A stretch of 63,130 nt of DNA from Neisseriaceae bacterium (GTDB taxonomy: Bacteria > Pseudomonadota > Gammaproteobacteria > Burkholderiales > Neisseriaceae): contig JAGBKK010000008.1 in assembly GCA_017934045.1 (NCBI GenBank), forward strand, positions 1-63,130, in the 5' to 3' direction. Of the stretch, positions 7,739 to 16,231 are shown piece by piece. Position 1 is the stretch's first letter; every line of letters begins with the position of its first letter. The notes beneath the pieces are model-generated. The model did no database searches. It was not told where the DNA came from and worked only from the letters and a program-made list of their open reading frames with translations. The position numbers and the translations under genes were made by a program.

Positions 7739-9667
7739 CTAAAACGCCGCTTTCAAATTGATATAAAAAGTGCGACCTGGTGCATACACCACATTCGGTG
7801 CAAACGCTTCCACATGGTCGGCACTGATAAACTCGGCGTAATGTTTATCCAACACATTATTCACGCCAAAGTTAATGCCGATATTGTCTTTCAGATTAAC
7901 ACCTGCGTATAAATCCAACACCGCAAAGCCTTTGGACGCTTCTTTGTTGTCAATGCCTAAACCTGTTTTCTTATCAAAATTGCCTTTGCTTTGTTTGGAC
8001 ACCGCACGCACGCCTGCCCCCAAGTTATACGAACCGTATGCAAAATGATTTTTGTAATCCACATTCACATCCAATTCAAACGGACGAATTTGATACAACG
8101 CTCTGCTGTCTGTGCGATTTTTGCCGTAAGCGTAATAGAGTTTAGAACCCACGCCCCAGTTAGCATTGAAGTTGTAATGACCGTGAAGTTTTGCCACCAG
8201 CATATCCGCATCAACATTGCGTGCGATAATATCGCCTGATTTCTCTTGAATACCAGCTTGCCCCCTTGCACGGTCAAACACAATTAAATCATCAACACGG
8301 TCTAACATTAAAGAATAGCCCACATTAAAAGCGTTGGGATTAAGCGAATTCATATAGCCTTTGAAATGGTCGTTTTTCAGGCTGCCAGTGATTTTGACAA
8401 AATTATGCTTTTCCTTATCCAAAAACGGATTGCCGATAATGCCAGAACCAGTACCATTGGGCGACATATACGCCCCCATTGGATTAACCACAAAACCTGA
8501 CAGCGTATTAAAGCGTTCAATATTGTCGCCAATGCGTTCAATATGAGCCACTTCTACCGCGTGTTTTTGATTATCATTCGGCGTGAATTGATATTTCAGA
8601 TTTGCCCCAAAAGCATTTTCATCAACACTGCCGTCAAACTTTTGACCGTAAAATTTTTGCCATAATCCAGCTGCACTGGGAAATTTCATCATCGCATTTT
8701 GCGGATTAGGCAGATTTTCATTGAATTTTTTTGCTTTCGCTTTGTTGATTTCATAACTCAAACCCAAGGTTGCCTGATGATTGTCATTGAATTTGTAGGA
8801 CAATTCATCAAACACACGATAATCGTGAATATCCAAATCCGCAAAACGATATGCATTCACAAACGACATTTGCCCTTGTTTGCGGTGTCGTTTGCCATTG
8901 TGTTCATCGTGCGTAAAAACCACGCCGATTTTATTGTGAAAATTGCCCAAATCCTTATCATAAGACAAGTTAATGTCCCAAATATCCCTGTCCAATTTCA
9001 CAAACATTTCTTGTGGCGATTGACGCAACTTAAAATTATTCGCGTCTCGTTCAACTTTGCGATACGAAAAACCATAACCCAATGTATTTTCTAAATTTTC
9101 CAAGCCTAAACGACCGTCAAATTTAAACACCTTGCGATCGGTTTTCACCGCATCAACCTGATATTCAGGCTGTTTATCGTCTTTAATATTGTCGTGCAGA
9201 AAAGTGAATTTCAATTCGTTCAATTCATTCGGCACATAGCCCAAAACCAACGCCTGATTAAAGCGTTCATAGCCAAAATCCACTTCATTGCCTTTGCCGT
9301 CTTTATAGCCATTGGCTTTGGTGTAATTCAAATTACCCATCACATACGCATTCGCCCCACGAGCCAACGCCAACGCCGATGAATAATAATTTTTCCCATA
9401 CGCCCCAGCATGCAGACGCAACGGCGACATTTTGTCATCGATTTGCTTGGTAACCGAAAAATAATCACGGCGATTGGTTCTATCAAACTGATTTTCCACC
9501 CCATAATTTTGAGCCACATTCGGCGTAATCGGCGCAGGCGGACCAAACGGCTTTAACGCATGAAACTGATTAGGCGACGCCAAATCCTCCGCCCAAAGAT
9601 TGGCACTCAAAATCGTTGCTGCATAAATTACAGAAACTTTAAAAAACTTTGTTATTTGCATAATCAT
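7739..9667 (-). CDS. OprC/NosA-like outer-membrane beta-barrel receptor, apparently without plug domain
   Basis: 642 residues with a signal peptide cleaved near LWA-ED (about residue 26). From about residue 70 the sequence follows, by my recollection, the beta-barrel of TonB-dependent copper receptors (OprC/NosA): RLHAGAYGKNYYSSALALA, NVDADMLVAKLHGHYNF, NRTDSRALYQIRPFELDV, GFAVLDLYAGV, then NNVLDKHYAEFISADHV and the terminal aromatic ...NLKAAF. Only about 45 residues separate the signal peptide from the first strand. The roughly 130-residue plug with its TonB box and LRG/GSSA motifs is not visible. The start is 9667 or 9661; neither has a clear Shine-Dalgarno. A consensus promoter and a Fur-like site precede it. 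Substrate: copper by family, iron by regulation; undecided. Confidence 0.8.
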   Translation of the reverse strand: MIMQITKFFKVSVIYAATILSANLWAEDLASPNQFHALKPFGPPAPITPNVAQNYGVENQFDRTNRRDYFSVTKQIDDKMSPLRLHAGAYGKNYYSSALALARGANAYVMGNLNYTKANGYKDGKGNEVDFGYERFNQALVLGYVPNELNELKFTFLHDNIKDDKQPEYQVDAVKTDRKVFKFDGRLGLENLENTLGYGFSYRKVERDANNFKLRQSPQEMFVKLDRDIWDINLSYDKDLGNFHNKIGVVFTHDEHNGKRHRKQGQMSFVNAYRFADLDIHDYRVFDELSYKFNDNHQATLGLSYEINKAKAKKFNENLPNPQNAMMKFPSAAGLWQKFYGQKFDGSVDENAFGANLKYQFTPNDNQKHAVEVAHIERIGDNIERFNTLSGFVVNPMGAYMSPNGTGSGIIGNPFLDKEKHNFVKITGSLKNDHFKGYMNSLNPNAFNVGYSLMLDRVDDLIVFDRARGQAGIQEKSGDIIARNVDADMLVAKLHGHYNFNANWGVGSKLYYAYGKNRTDSRALYQIRPFELDVNVDYKNHFAYGSYNLGAGVRAVSKQSKGNFDKKTGLGIDNKEASKGFAVLDLYAGVNLKDNIGINFGVNNVLDKHYAEFISADHVEAFAPNVVYAPGRTFYINLKAAF

Positions 9668-9678
9668 TCAACAATTTA

Positions 9679-9723
9679 TGATAATAGTTATCAATTATAT
9701 TGCTTGTTGATTTATTATGTCAA
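9679..9723 (-). promoter_or_regulatory. Consensus sigma-70 promoter with Fur-box-like operator for the barrel gene
   Basis: On the minus strand, TTGACA (9723-9718), an 18-bp spacer and TATAAT (9699-9694) form a fully consensus promoter. TGATAATAGTTATCA (9693-9679) abuts the -10 box and matches the 7-1-7 Fur consensus TGATAATnATTATCA at all but one position. Transcription would begin near 9687, giving an untranslated leader of only about 20 bases. Repression by Fur-iron bound over the start site is the straightforward inference. Confidence 0.75.
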
Positions 9724-9857
9724 GATTTGCGGTGTTTTTCAGGTAGCCTGAAACACTATATAACTTCTTGTTCTATTCATAAAATTTATCAGTCTTTGTC
9801 TTTTGTAATAGAAAACTTATGATGACAACTCATAATTTGCAACGAAAGGTTTTGACG

Positions 9858-11279
9858 ATGAGTAAAAAAATCATTCACTTTAATGCATTCGAGATGAACT
9901 GCATTTCTCATTTATCACCTGGTTTGTGGCGTTATCCTGGCGACTGGGCTTTGCGTTATAAAGACATTGAATATTGGCAAAATCTCTCTCAAATTGCCGA
10001 AAAAGGCTTATTTGATGCGATTTTTATTGCCGATGTGATTGGCGTTTATGACATATACAAAGGTTCGGACGAAGGGGCGTTACGCACGGCTTTACAAACG
10101 CCTGTCAATGACCCTGTGCAGTTGGCGGCGATTGGGGCGGCGGTTACCAAAAATCTTGGTTTTGGCATTACCGCAGGCGTGCCGTTTGAACACCCATTTC
10201 CGTTTGCACGCCGTCTTTCTACGCTTGACCATTTAACCAAAGGGCGTGTCGGTTGGAATATTGTTACGGGCTATTTGCCGTCTGCCAATCGTTCTATGGG
10301 GTCGGTTGAAGCACCGCATGACGAACGCTATGACCAAGCCGATGAATATTTAGAAGTGTTGTATCGCTTGTTGGAAGGCTCTTGGGAAGATGATGCGGTG
10401 ATCTTAAACCGTGAAACAGGGCAGTTTGCCGACCCTGCGAAAATTCATCACATTATTCATCACGGCAAATATTACGATTTGGAGAGCATTCACATTTGCG
10501 AACCGTCCATTCAACGCACGCCTGTATTGTTTCAGGCAGGCAATTCTACGCGTGGAATGAAATTTGCCGCCGAAAATGCCGAAGCGATTTTCATCGCACC
10601 ACCCACCAAAGAATACGCCAAAACCGCAGTAAAAAATGTGCGTGAAGCCTTGATTCGTGCAGGACGACAGCCTGATGACGCAAAAATTTATATTTTAGCC
10701 ACGGTGATTACCGATCAAACGGACGCTTTGGCAGAAGCGAAATATAAAGATTTGTTGTCATACGCCTCCGAAGAAGGTTCGTTAGTTATCAATTCAGGCT
10801 GGTTAGGCACGGATTTGTCTCAATACGATTTGGACGCACCGCTGAATAAAATCCAATCCAATGCGATTCGCGCCCAAGTGGAAGCCTTATCCAACAGCAC
10901 CACCGAAGACGGCAGAGTTTGGACGCTACGAGATTTAATCAAACTATCAGGCATTGGCTGTCAAGGCATCAAAATTGTGGGCGGTGCAAAAACGGCTGCC
11001 GACCAAATTGAAGAATTGATTGATTACTCTGGTGCAGACGCAATCAATTTAGGCTATGCCACAACACCTGGCACACACGCCGATGTGGTTGAATTTGTCG
11101 TCCCTGAATTGCAAAAGCGTGGGCGTTATCAAACCGAATACGCCGAAGGTTCGTTACGCAATAAATTATTCGGTAAAGGCGACAGGCTGCCTGAAAACCA
11201 CCGTGCGGCGAAATACCGCAAAGGCGGCGAGTTGTGGTCGGTTGATGACTATACAAATACAGGGAGAAAACGAGCGTAG
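9858..11279 (+). CDS. LLM-class FMN-dependent monooxygenase, DmoA/NtaA type
   Basis: 473 residues from the ATG at 9858 (MSKKIIHFNAFEMN), which follows AAAGG by eight bases; the reading frame is open further upstream without a better start. Family landmarks are clear: HLSPGLWRYPGDWALRYKDI, the AEKGLFDAIFIADV strand, RLSTLDHLTKGRVGWNIVTG, and QAGNSTRGMKFAAENAEAIF. These define the NtaA/SnaA/DszA/DmoA group, which oxidises small sulfur or nitrogen compounds with FMNH2 supplied by a separate reductase. A reductase gene lies 3.2 kb downstream. GDRLPENHR near the C-terminus is encoded by a DNA uptake 12-mer. Dimethyl sulfide is a reasonable but unproven substrate. Confidence 0.85.
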   Translation: MSKKIIHFNAFEMNCISHLSPGLWRYPGDWALRYKDIEYWQNLSQIAEKGLFDAIFIADVIGVYDIYKGSDEGALRTALQTPVNDPVQLAAIGAAVTKNLGFGITAGVPFEHPFPFARRLSTLDHLTKGRVGWNIVTGYLPSANRSMGSVEAPHDERYDQADEYLEVLYRLLEGSWEDDAVILNRETGQFADPAKIHHIIHHGKYYDLESIHICEPSIQRTPVLFQAGNSTRGMKFAAENAEAIFIAPPTKEYAKTAVKNVREALIRAGRQPDDAKIYILATVITDQTDALAEAKYKDLLSYASEEGSLVINSGWLGTDLSQYDLDAPLNKIQSNAIRAQVEALSNSTTEDGRVWTLRDLIKLSGIGCQGIKIVGGAKTAADQIEELIDYSGADAINLGYATTPGTHADVVEFVVPELQKRGRYQTEYAEGSLRNKLFGKGDRLPENHRAAKYRKGGELWSVDDYTNTGRKRA

Positions 11280-11643
11280 GTTTGCGTTCCCTTTGGTTTC
11301 AGGCTGCCTGAAAGGCACTGCTATTTACCTTTCCTGTTTATTAACCACTTTCAGGCTGCCTGAAAACCACTTTTTTAACGGTAACGAAATGCCATATAGC
11401 CGTAGGGTGGGTTTCCTAACCCACCAAACAAAACACAGGGTTTGTATAACAATTTAATCAATGCCTGTCGGCATTGCGGTGGGTTGGAAACCCACCCTAC
11501 AACATTACCGTCATTGCGAGCGAAGCCGTAAGGCGTAGCGTGGCAATCTCCTTATTCGGAGAACGGCGTTTCAGGCAGCCTGAAAAGCATACGGTTTGGC
11601 GGTGGGCAAGAATGCCAACCACACAAATATAGGATAAACAAAT
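11280..11643. repeat. 364-bp gene-free gap filled with interspersed repeats
   Basis: Holds three DNA uptake sequences (11298, 11350, 11570), a GTAGGGTGGGTTTCCTAACCC hairpin near 11403-11427, its mirror GGTGGGTTGGAAACCCACC near 11478-11497, and a GTCATTGCGAG...GTGGCAATC half-element at 11509-11552 with inner arms GAAGCCGTAAGGCGTAGC. GGTGGGCAAGAATGCCAACC follows at about 11601-11620. I see no gene and no clear promoter. Confidence 0.75.
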
Positions 11644-12609
11644 ATGACAACAAACACGATTTTTATTCTGCACGACAATCCTGAATGGATACCGCCATTT
11701 GCGGCGGCGTTTCAAAAAGCAGGTGTTTCCTTTCAAGAATGGATTTTCCACGACGATGCAGGACATTTTCTCAACTTGGACGAAGAGCCACCGCAAGGTG
11801 TGTTTTGGTCTCGCATATCGGCTTCATCGCACACACGCAATGCAACGCACGCCAAAGAATATGCCAGAGCGGTTTTGGCGTGGTTAGAACGCTACGGTCG
11901 CCGTGTCGTCAATGGTTCAGCCGTATTGGAATTTGAAGTCAGCAAAGTGCGTCAGTATTTGGCGTTAAAAAAACACGGTTTCAGGGTGCCTGAAACAAGT
12001 GCTGTTTTTGGCGAGCGGCAACTGATTGAAGTCGCCAAAAAATACACGACACCCTTTATCGTCAAGCACAATCAAGGCGGTAAAGGCTTGGGCGTTCGCC
12101 GTTTTGATGACTTTGGCGATTTTGAACGCTATGTCAATAGCGTAGATTTTGAAGAACCCACAGACGGCATTACGCTGGTTCAGGAATATTTGCGGTCAAA
12201 AGAGCCGTTTATCACGCGTTTGGAATTTATCGGTGGCAAGTTTCATTACGCCGTGCGTGTGGATACAGCGGCTGGCAGTTTTCAACTCTGTCCTGCGGAC
12301 GCTTGCGAAATTGACCGTCAAAACAGTCTGCCAGAACTCGCAGGTGGTGCGTGCGATATTAACGGTGCGAAAAACGGAGCGTTTTCGTATCGTGCCGAAA
12401 TCACCGCCGATACGCCATTGGTGCGGCAATTAGAAGATTTTTTAGCCCAATACAAAATTGAAGTGGCAGGCGTGGAGTTTATTGAAACCGCCAACGGCGA
12501 AACGGTGATTTACGACATCAACACCAACACCAACTATAACGCTGCGGTGGAAAAACAAGCCCCACAAGCGGCGGCAGATAGGATTGTTGCGTTTTTGAGT
12601 GAATTATAG
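11644..12609 (+). CDS. RimK-like ATP-grasp ligase
   Basis: 321 residues with the ATP-grasp layout: an N-terminal Rossmann-like part (FILHDNPEWIPPFAAAFQKA), an ATP-binding region (FIVKHNQGGKGLGVRRFDDF, then ITLVQEYLRS), and the metal-binding end VEFIETANGETVIYDINTN. It groups with COG0189 glutathione-synthase/RimK-type ligases, which couple a carboxylate to an amine through an acyl-phosphate. The substrate is unknown. FRVPETS near 12000 is a degenerate uptake-sequence peptide. It stands between two flavin monooxygenase genes on the same strand, with repeat-rich gaps on both sides. Confidence 0.82.
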   Translation: MTTNTIFILHDNPEWIPPFAAAFQKAGVSFQEWIFHDDAGHFLNLDEEPPQGVFWSRISASSHTRNATHAKEYARAVLAWLERYGRRVVNGSAVLEFEVSKVRQYLALKKHGFRVPETSAVFGERQLIEVAKKYTTPFIVKHNQGGKGLGVRRFDDFGDFERYVNSVDFEEPTDGITLVQEYLRSKEPFITRLEFIGGKFHYAVRVDTAAGSFQLCPADACEIDRQNSLPELAGGACDINGAKNGAFSYRAEITADTPLVRQLEDFLAQYKIEVAGVEFIETANGETVIYDINTNTNYNAAVEKQAPQAAADRIVAFLSEL

Positions 12610-12893
12610 ATAGTAGGGTGGATTTCCAATCCACCAAGCAAACCGCAGGGTTTGCATAGCAATGTAATTAACGCCTGTCGGTATTGCGGTGGGTCGGAGA
12701 CCCACCCTACGGCGGACGGCAAAAGCAAAAAGTTTTTAGGCTGCCTGAAAGATATTGTGCATGGTCATTCTCCGAATAAGGAGATTGCCACGATTTTTTC
12801 TAACGAAAAAATCTCGCAATGACAGTAGTTTTTTCAGGCTGCCTGAAAACACAGTAGTAACAAATTTTTTCAAACAACACGGAGTAATTGATT
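12610..12893. repeat. Repeat-filled gap
   Basis: Contains the hairpin GGTGGATTTCCAATCCACC (about 12617-12635), a compensated variant of GGTGGGTTTCCAACCCACC. Next come GGTGGGTCGGAGACCCACC (about 12689-12707) and an AGATTGCCACG...CTCGCAATGAC half-element at about 12780-12823 with inner stem ATTTTTTCTAACGAAAAAAT. Two uptake sequences lie near 12738 and 12834. No gene is visible. Confidence 0.75.
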
Positions 12894-13922
12894 ATGAAAT
12901 TCGGATATTGGTCGCCCGTATGGGGTTCTTGGTTACGCAATGTTGATGATGACCCAACGCCTTGCGAATGGGAATATGTGCGTGATTTGGCGGTGAGTTT
13001 AGAAAACAAAGGTTATGAACTCACGCTGGTGCCAGAACTTAACTTAAACGACATTAAAGGACATACTGCCCCAGTTTTGGACGCTTGGACGGTTGCCACA
13101 GGCTTGGCAGTCGCCACGCAAAAACTGGAAATTTTAGCCGCTTTGCGTCCGCAATATCATCAACTTGCCCCCACCGCCAAACGCATTGCCACTATTCAAG
13201 AAATGGCAAAAGGTCGTTTTTCCATTAACTTGGTTTCGGCGTGGTGGCAGGAAGAGGCTCGCCAATACGGCATCAACTTCGCTCATCACGATGACCGCTA
13301 CGGTTACGAAGAAGAATACATCACCGCAATGCGTGGCTTATGGCGAGAAACGCCTTTTACGCATCACGACAAATATTTTAATTATGAAGACAGTTTCCTT
13401 TCGCCCAAACCTGTGCGAGAACCTACGGTTTATGCAGGTGGCGAAAGTGAAGTCGGTCGTGAAACCATTGCTCGCTTTGCGGACAGTTACTTAATGCACG
13501 GTCATACCATAGACGAACTCAAAGTCAAAATTCGTGATATGAAAGCCCGCAAAGAACGCTTGGGATTAGACCCTTTCCGCGTATTCGGCATGGCGGTGTA
13601 TATCATCATTCGTGATAGCGAAAAAGAAGCACGCAAAGAATACGAACGCATTACCACGATTCAGAACTACGAACGCTGGGAAAATTCGCACAAGAATTTC
13701 ACAGGCAACTCAACATTAGATGTGGAAGTGGCAAGAGTGGATTATTCGGTTACCAATCGTGGTTTGCGTTCCAATTTGGTTGGCACGCCAGAACAAGTCG
13801 CCGAACGCTTGCTTGAATATCAAGACGCAGGCTTGGGCGTGGTTTTGGTGCAATCTGCCCCAGTGCGTGAAGAATTGGAACGCATCGCCGAACAGGTGAT
13901 ACCGTTGGTGAATAAGGGGTAA
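12894..13922 (+). CDS. LLM-class FMN-dependent monooxygenase, SfnG/SsuD type
   Basis: 342 residues from the ATG at 12894, nine bases after GGAG. KFGYWSPVWGSWLRN, LEILAALRPQYHQLAPTAKR, ATIQEMAKGRFSINLVSAWW, HHDDRYGYEEEYITAMRGLW and LVGTPEQVAERLLEYQDAGL follow the SfnG pattern. SfnG is the FMNH2-dependent dimethylsulfone monooxygenase related to the alkanesulfonate enzyme SsuD. The enzyme is cytosolic and needs reduced FMN, plausibly from the reductase encoded 560 bp downstream. With the DmoA-like gene upstream, it suggests stepwise oxidation of methylated sulfur compounds. The assignment to SfnG rather than a general LLM enzyme is by remembered similarity. Confidence 0.83.
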   Translation: MKFGYWSPVWGSWLRNVDDDPTPCEWEYVRDLAVSLENKGYELTLVPELNLNDIKGHTAPVLDAWTVATGLAVATQKLEILAALRPQYHQLAPTAKRIATIQEMAKGRFSINLVSAWWQEEARQYGINFAHHDDRYGYEEEYITAMRGLWRETPFTHHDKYFNYEDSFLSPKPVREPTVYAGGESEVGRETIARFADSYLMHGHTIDELKVKIRDMKARKERLGLDPFRVFGMAVYIIIRDSEKEARKEYERITTIQNYERWENSHKNFTGNSTLDVEVARVDYSVTNRGLRSNLVGTPEQVAERLLEYQDAGLGVVLVQSAPVREELERIAEQVIPLVNKG

Positions 13923-13928
13923 ATAATT

Positions 13929-14107
13929 TGTAGGGTGGGTTTCCAACCCACCAAAATAAACTACAACATTACCGTCATTGCGAGCCTAAACGAAGTTTAG
14001 GCGTGGCAATCCCCTAACTACGGAGAGCAGGTTTGAATTGATGAATGTTAATGGAAAGCAGATTAAATCAGGGGATTGCCACGCTCCCTACGGTCGCTCG
14101 CAATGAC
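13929..14107. repeat. Composite repeat: GGTGGGTT hairpin plus double GTCATTGCGAG element, copy A
   Basis: GTAGGGTGGGTTTCCAACCC, then CGTCATTGCGAG, inner hairpin CCTAAACGAAGTTTAGG, GTGGCAATCCCCT, a middle segment with TTGAATTGATGAAT, then the inverted half AGGGGATTGCCACGC...GCTCGCAATGACA. The inner arm of the right half is TCCCTACGGTCG. The first ~155 bp are nearly identical to the copy starting at 14152. Confidence 0.85.
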
Positions 14108-14151
14108 AAGTTATATTTTCAGGCAGCCTGAAACGAAATAACCAAAACTCC

Positions 14152-14335
14152 GTAGGGTGGGTTTCCAACCCACCAAAATAAACTACAACATTACCGTCAT
14201 TGCGAGCCTAAACGAAGTTTAGGCGTGGCAATCCCCTAACTACGGAGAACAGACTTGAATTGATGAATAGTAATAGGAAAGCAGATTAAATCAGGAGATT
14301 GCCACGCCGTTATTTCATAACGGCTCGCAATGACG
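14152..14335. repeat. Composite repeat, copy B
   Basis: Nearly identical to copy A (offset about 222 bp) from GTAGGGTGGG through AAATCAGG and GATTGCCACG. The innermost right hairpin is completely different: CCGTTATTTCATAACGG instead of TCCCTACGGTCG. The flanks then resume with CTCGCAATGACGG. The swapped hairpin is identical to the one at 6486-6526. Copies A and B account for most of the 560-bp gap before the reductase gene; two uptake sequences and a degenerate third element make up the rest. Confidence 0.85.
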
Positions 14336-14482
14336 GAAATTTTGAAAGATTTCAGGCAGCCTGAAAGGTTTAATCAACCTAAACGATAAGGAGATTACCA
14401 CGATTTTTTCTGCGAATAAATCTCGCTTTTGACAGATTTGTCAGGCAACCTGAACCATACCTGAACATAAAAGGAAACAACA

Positions 14483-15067
14483 ATGGCAAACATATTACTG
14501 ATTAACGGTTCCACGCATGAGAACGGTTTTAACGCACAACTTTTGGAAAAAATCAAAGAACTGTTGAGCGAATACCCACACTCGGTTAGCGAATTATTTT
14601 GGCAGGACATTCCGATTTTCAATCAAAGCAACGATTATCCGCCACCGATTGCGGTAGAAAAAGTTCGCCGAGCCATTATTGCGTCTGATGCTTTGTTTTT
14701 TATCACACCTGAATACAACGGCTTTTGTCCAGGTGGTTTGAAAAATTTGATTGACTGGTTATCGCGTTCCATCAATCCTAAAAACAGTCGTGGCGAGTCG
14801 TTTATTCACAATCGCATTACGGCGGTAACTTCGGCAGCGTCAGGCGGCGGCACGGCGGTGCGACACACGATGGAGCAACTTTTAACATTTGTCCGCACGC
14901 GAGTGGTTTCTGATAATGCTTGTGGTGTGGCGATTAAAAAAGATGATTGGGCAAAAGGCATACTCACCATTACCGATGACGAAATCGCAGGCTTAAAACG
15001 CTTTGTCGGCGAATTTGTTAAACAAGTCAATGCAGACGAAGCCTTGCGGTTGAATCCGATGATATAA
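14483..15067 (+). CDS. NAD(P)H-dependent FMN reductase, flavodoxin-like
   Basis: 194 residues. The FMN phosphate loop LLINGSTHENGFN at the N-terminus and the isoalloxazine-binding loop TPEYNGFCPGGLKNLIDW are diagnostic of the NADPH-dependent FMN reductase family (SsuE/MsuE/ChrR/ArsH-like). The start follows AAAGGAAACA at good distance. Such enzymes deliver FMNH2 to two-component monooxygenases; two candidates lie upstream on the same strand, so this is the likely reductase partner. A stand-alone quinone or chromate reductase cannot be excluded. AASGGGTAVRHTMEQ is a family-typical helix start. Confidence 0.88.
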   Translation: MANILLINGSTHENGFNAQLLEKIKELLSEYPHSVSELFWQDIPIFNQSNDYPPPIAVEKVRRAIIASDALFFITPEYNGFCPGGLKNLIDWLSRSINPKNSRGESFIHNRITAVTSAASGGGTAVRHTMEQLLTFVRTRVVSDNACGVAIKKDDWAKGILTITDDEIAGLKRFVGEFVKQVNADEALRLNPMI

Positions 15068-15165
15068 AGAAACGCCGTAGGGCAGGTAATGCTACGCTCC
15101 AACCTATCAAAACGATTGCGGAGAACGGATATTGAATATTTTCAGGCAGCCTGAAAAGCATATGG

Positions 15166-15271
15166 TTATAGTCAAACAACTTCAAAATTGAAATGCGTTG
15201 GTTCTCCTTGCCGTATTATTTATACTGTCTTCGGAAAACCGCCTGTTTCACTTTTGAAGTTGTTTGACTAT
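15166..15271. repeat. Correia-like 106-bp inverted-repeat element, copy 2
   Basis: Begins TATAGTCAAACAACTTCAAAA and ends TTTTGAAGTTGTTTGACTATA. The arms match perfectly for more than 20 bases and continue imperfectly to about 32. The interior holds CTCCTTGCCGTATTATTTAT and ACTGTCTTCGG, the Correia-like core. Its length is exactly that of copy 1, but the arm sequence is different. It lies in the gap before the amidotransferase gene, next to a GGTGGGCAAGAATACCCACC hairpin near 15291-15311. Confidence 0.8.
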
Positions 15272-15364
15272 AAAATCAAACCTGCGGTTTGGCGGTGGGC
15301 AAGAATACCCACCCTATAAGCCCTTTATAAAAACAGCGTTTTACCATAAAAGGAAAAAATCAAA

Positions 15365-16228
15365 ATGTGTCAATTACTTGCCATGAACGCCAATACGCCG
15401 ACCGATATTGTTTTTTCTTTTGATGGATTTCGCAGGCGTGGTGGTTTGACAGATTGTCATTCAGACGGCTTTGGTATTGCTTTTTTTGAAGATAATGCGG
15501 TGCGACTATTACAAGACACCACAGCGTGTGCCACTTCACCCTTTGCCGATATGGTGAAAGCCTATCCCATTCGTTCGACCAATATTATCGCGCACATTCG
15601 CAAGGCGACCCAAGGCGAAGTATCGCTTGCCAATACGCACCCATTTATGCGTGAGGCGTGGGGAAAATACTGGATTTTCGCCCACAATGGCAACCTGAAA
15701 CGCAGTTCAACGAACGATAGTGAAGTTAAAGATTTTCACCCCAAAAAAGGGCAATATTATCGCCCAGTCGGAAAAACCGATTCTGAAACCGCTTTTTGCT
15801 ATCTATTAGAACAGTTGCGACAACGCTTTGACGAATGTCCTGATGACAAAACGCTTTTTACGGCTTTATGTGAAATTTGTATGGAAATTCGCCAATACGG
15901 CTTATTGAATTGTGTGTTAAGCAACGGCGAAATGCTGTTTATTCATTGCGATTCGCTGTTGCATTACATTATTCGCCAAGCTCCGTTTGGTAAAGCAAAA
16001 TTGGCGGACGATGATATAGAAATCGACTTTGGCACCCAAACCACGCCACAAGATAAAGTTGCCGTCATCGCCACTTTGCCTTTGACCAATAACGAAAATT
16101 GGCAACAGTTTGCCGTAGGCGAAATGGCAATGTTTCAAAACGGCAACATCATTCATCAACGGCAACCTGAAAATCCATTTTATCCTGATATTGAAACAGG
16201 CTTAAATAGGGCAAAACAAGCACTGTGA
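15365..16228 (+). CDS. Class II glutamine amidotransferase (YafJ/EgtC-like)
   Basis: 287 residues. The protein starts Met-Cys-Gln, so the catalytic N-terminal cysteine of class II (Ntn) glutamine amidotransferases is exposed after Met removal. RRGGLTDCHSDGFGIAFFED, ANTHPFMREAWGKYWIFAHN, GNL and GKTDSETAFCYLLEQL are the family landmarks. These proteins release ammonia from glutamine or act on gamma-glutamyl compounds (EgtC removes glutamate in ergothioneine synthesis; YafJ is uncharacterised). No synthase partner domain is fused. It follows the flavin-enzyme cluster on the same strand and could act with the ATP-grasp protein, but this is inference. Confidence 0.87.
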   Translation: MCQLLAMNANTPTDIVFSFDGFRRRGGLTDCHSDGFGIAFFEDNAVRLLQDTTACATSPFADMVKAYPIRSTNIIAHIRKATQGEVSLANTHPFMREAWGKYWIFAHNGNLKRSSTNDSEVKDFHPKKGQYYRPVGKTDSETAFCYLLEQLRQRFDECPDDKTLFTALCEICMEIRQYGLLNCVLSNGEMLFIHCDSLLHYIIRQAPFGKAKLADDDIEIDFGTQTTPQDKVAVIATLPLTNNENWQQFAVGEMAMFQNGNIIHQRQPENPFYPDIETGLNRAKQAL

Positions 16229-16231
16229 AAC

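Noticed and set aside
9040-9680. Plug domain of the OprC-like receptor encoded in another frame upstream of the start
   Set aside because: The upstream DNA up to the consensus promoter is only about 50 bp and contains no coding sequence, so a frameshifted plug is not hidden there.
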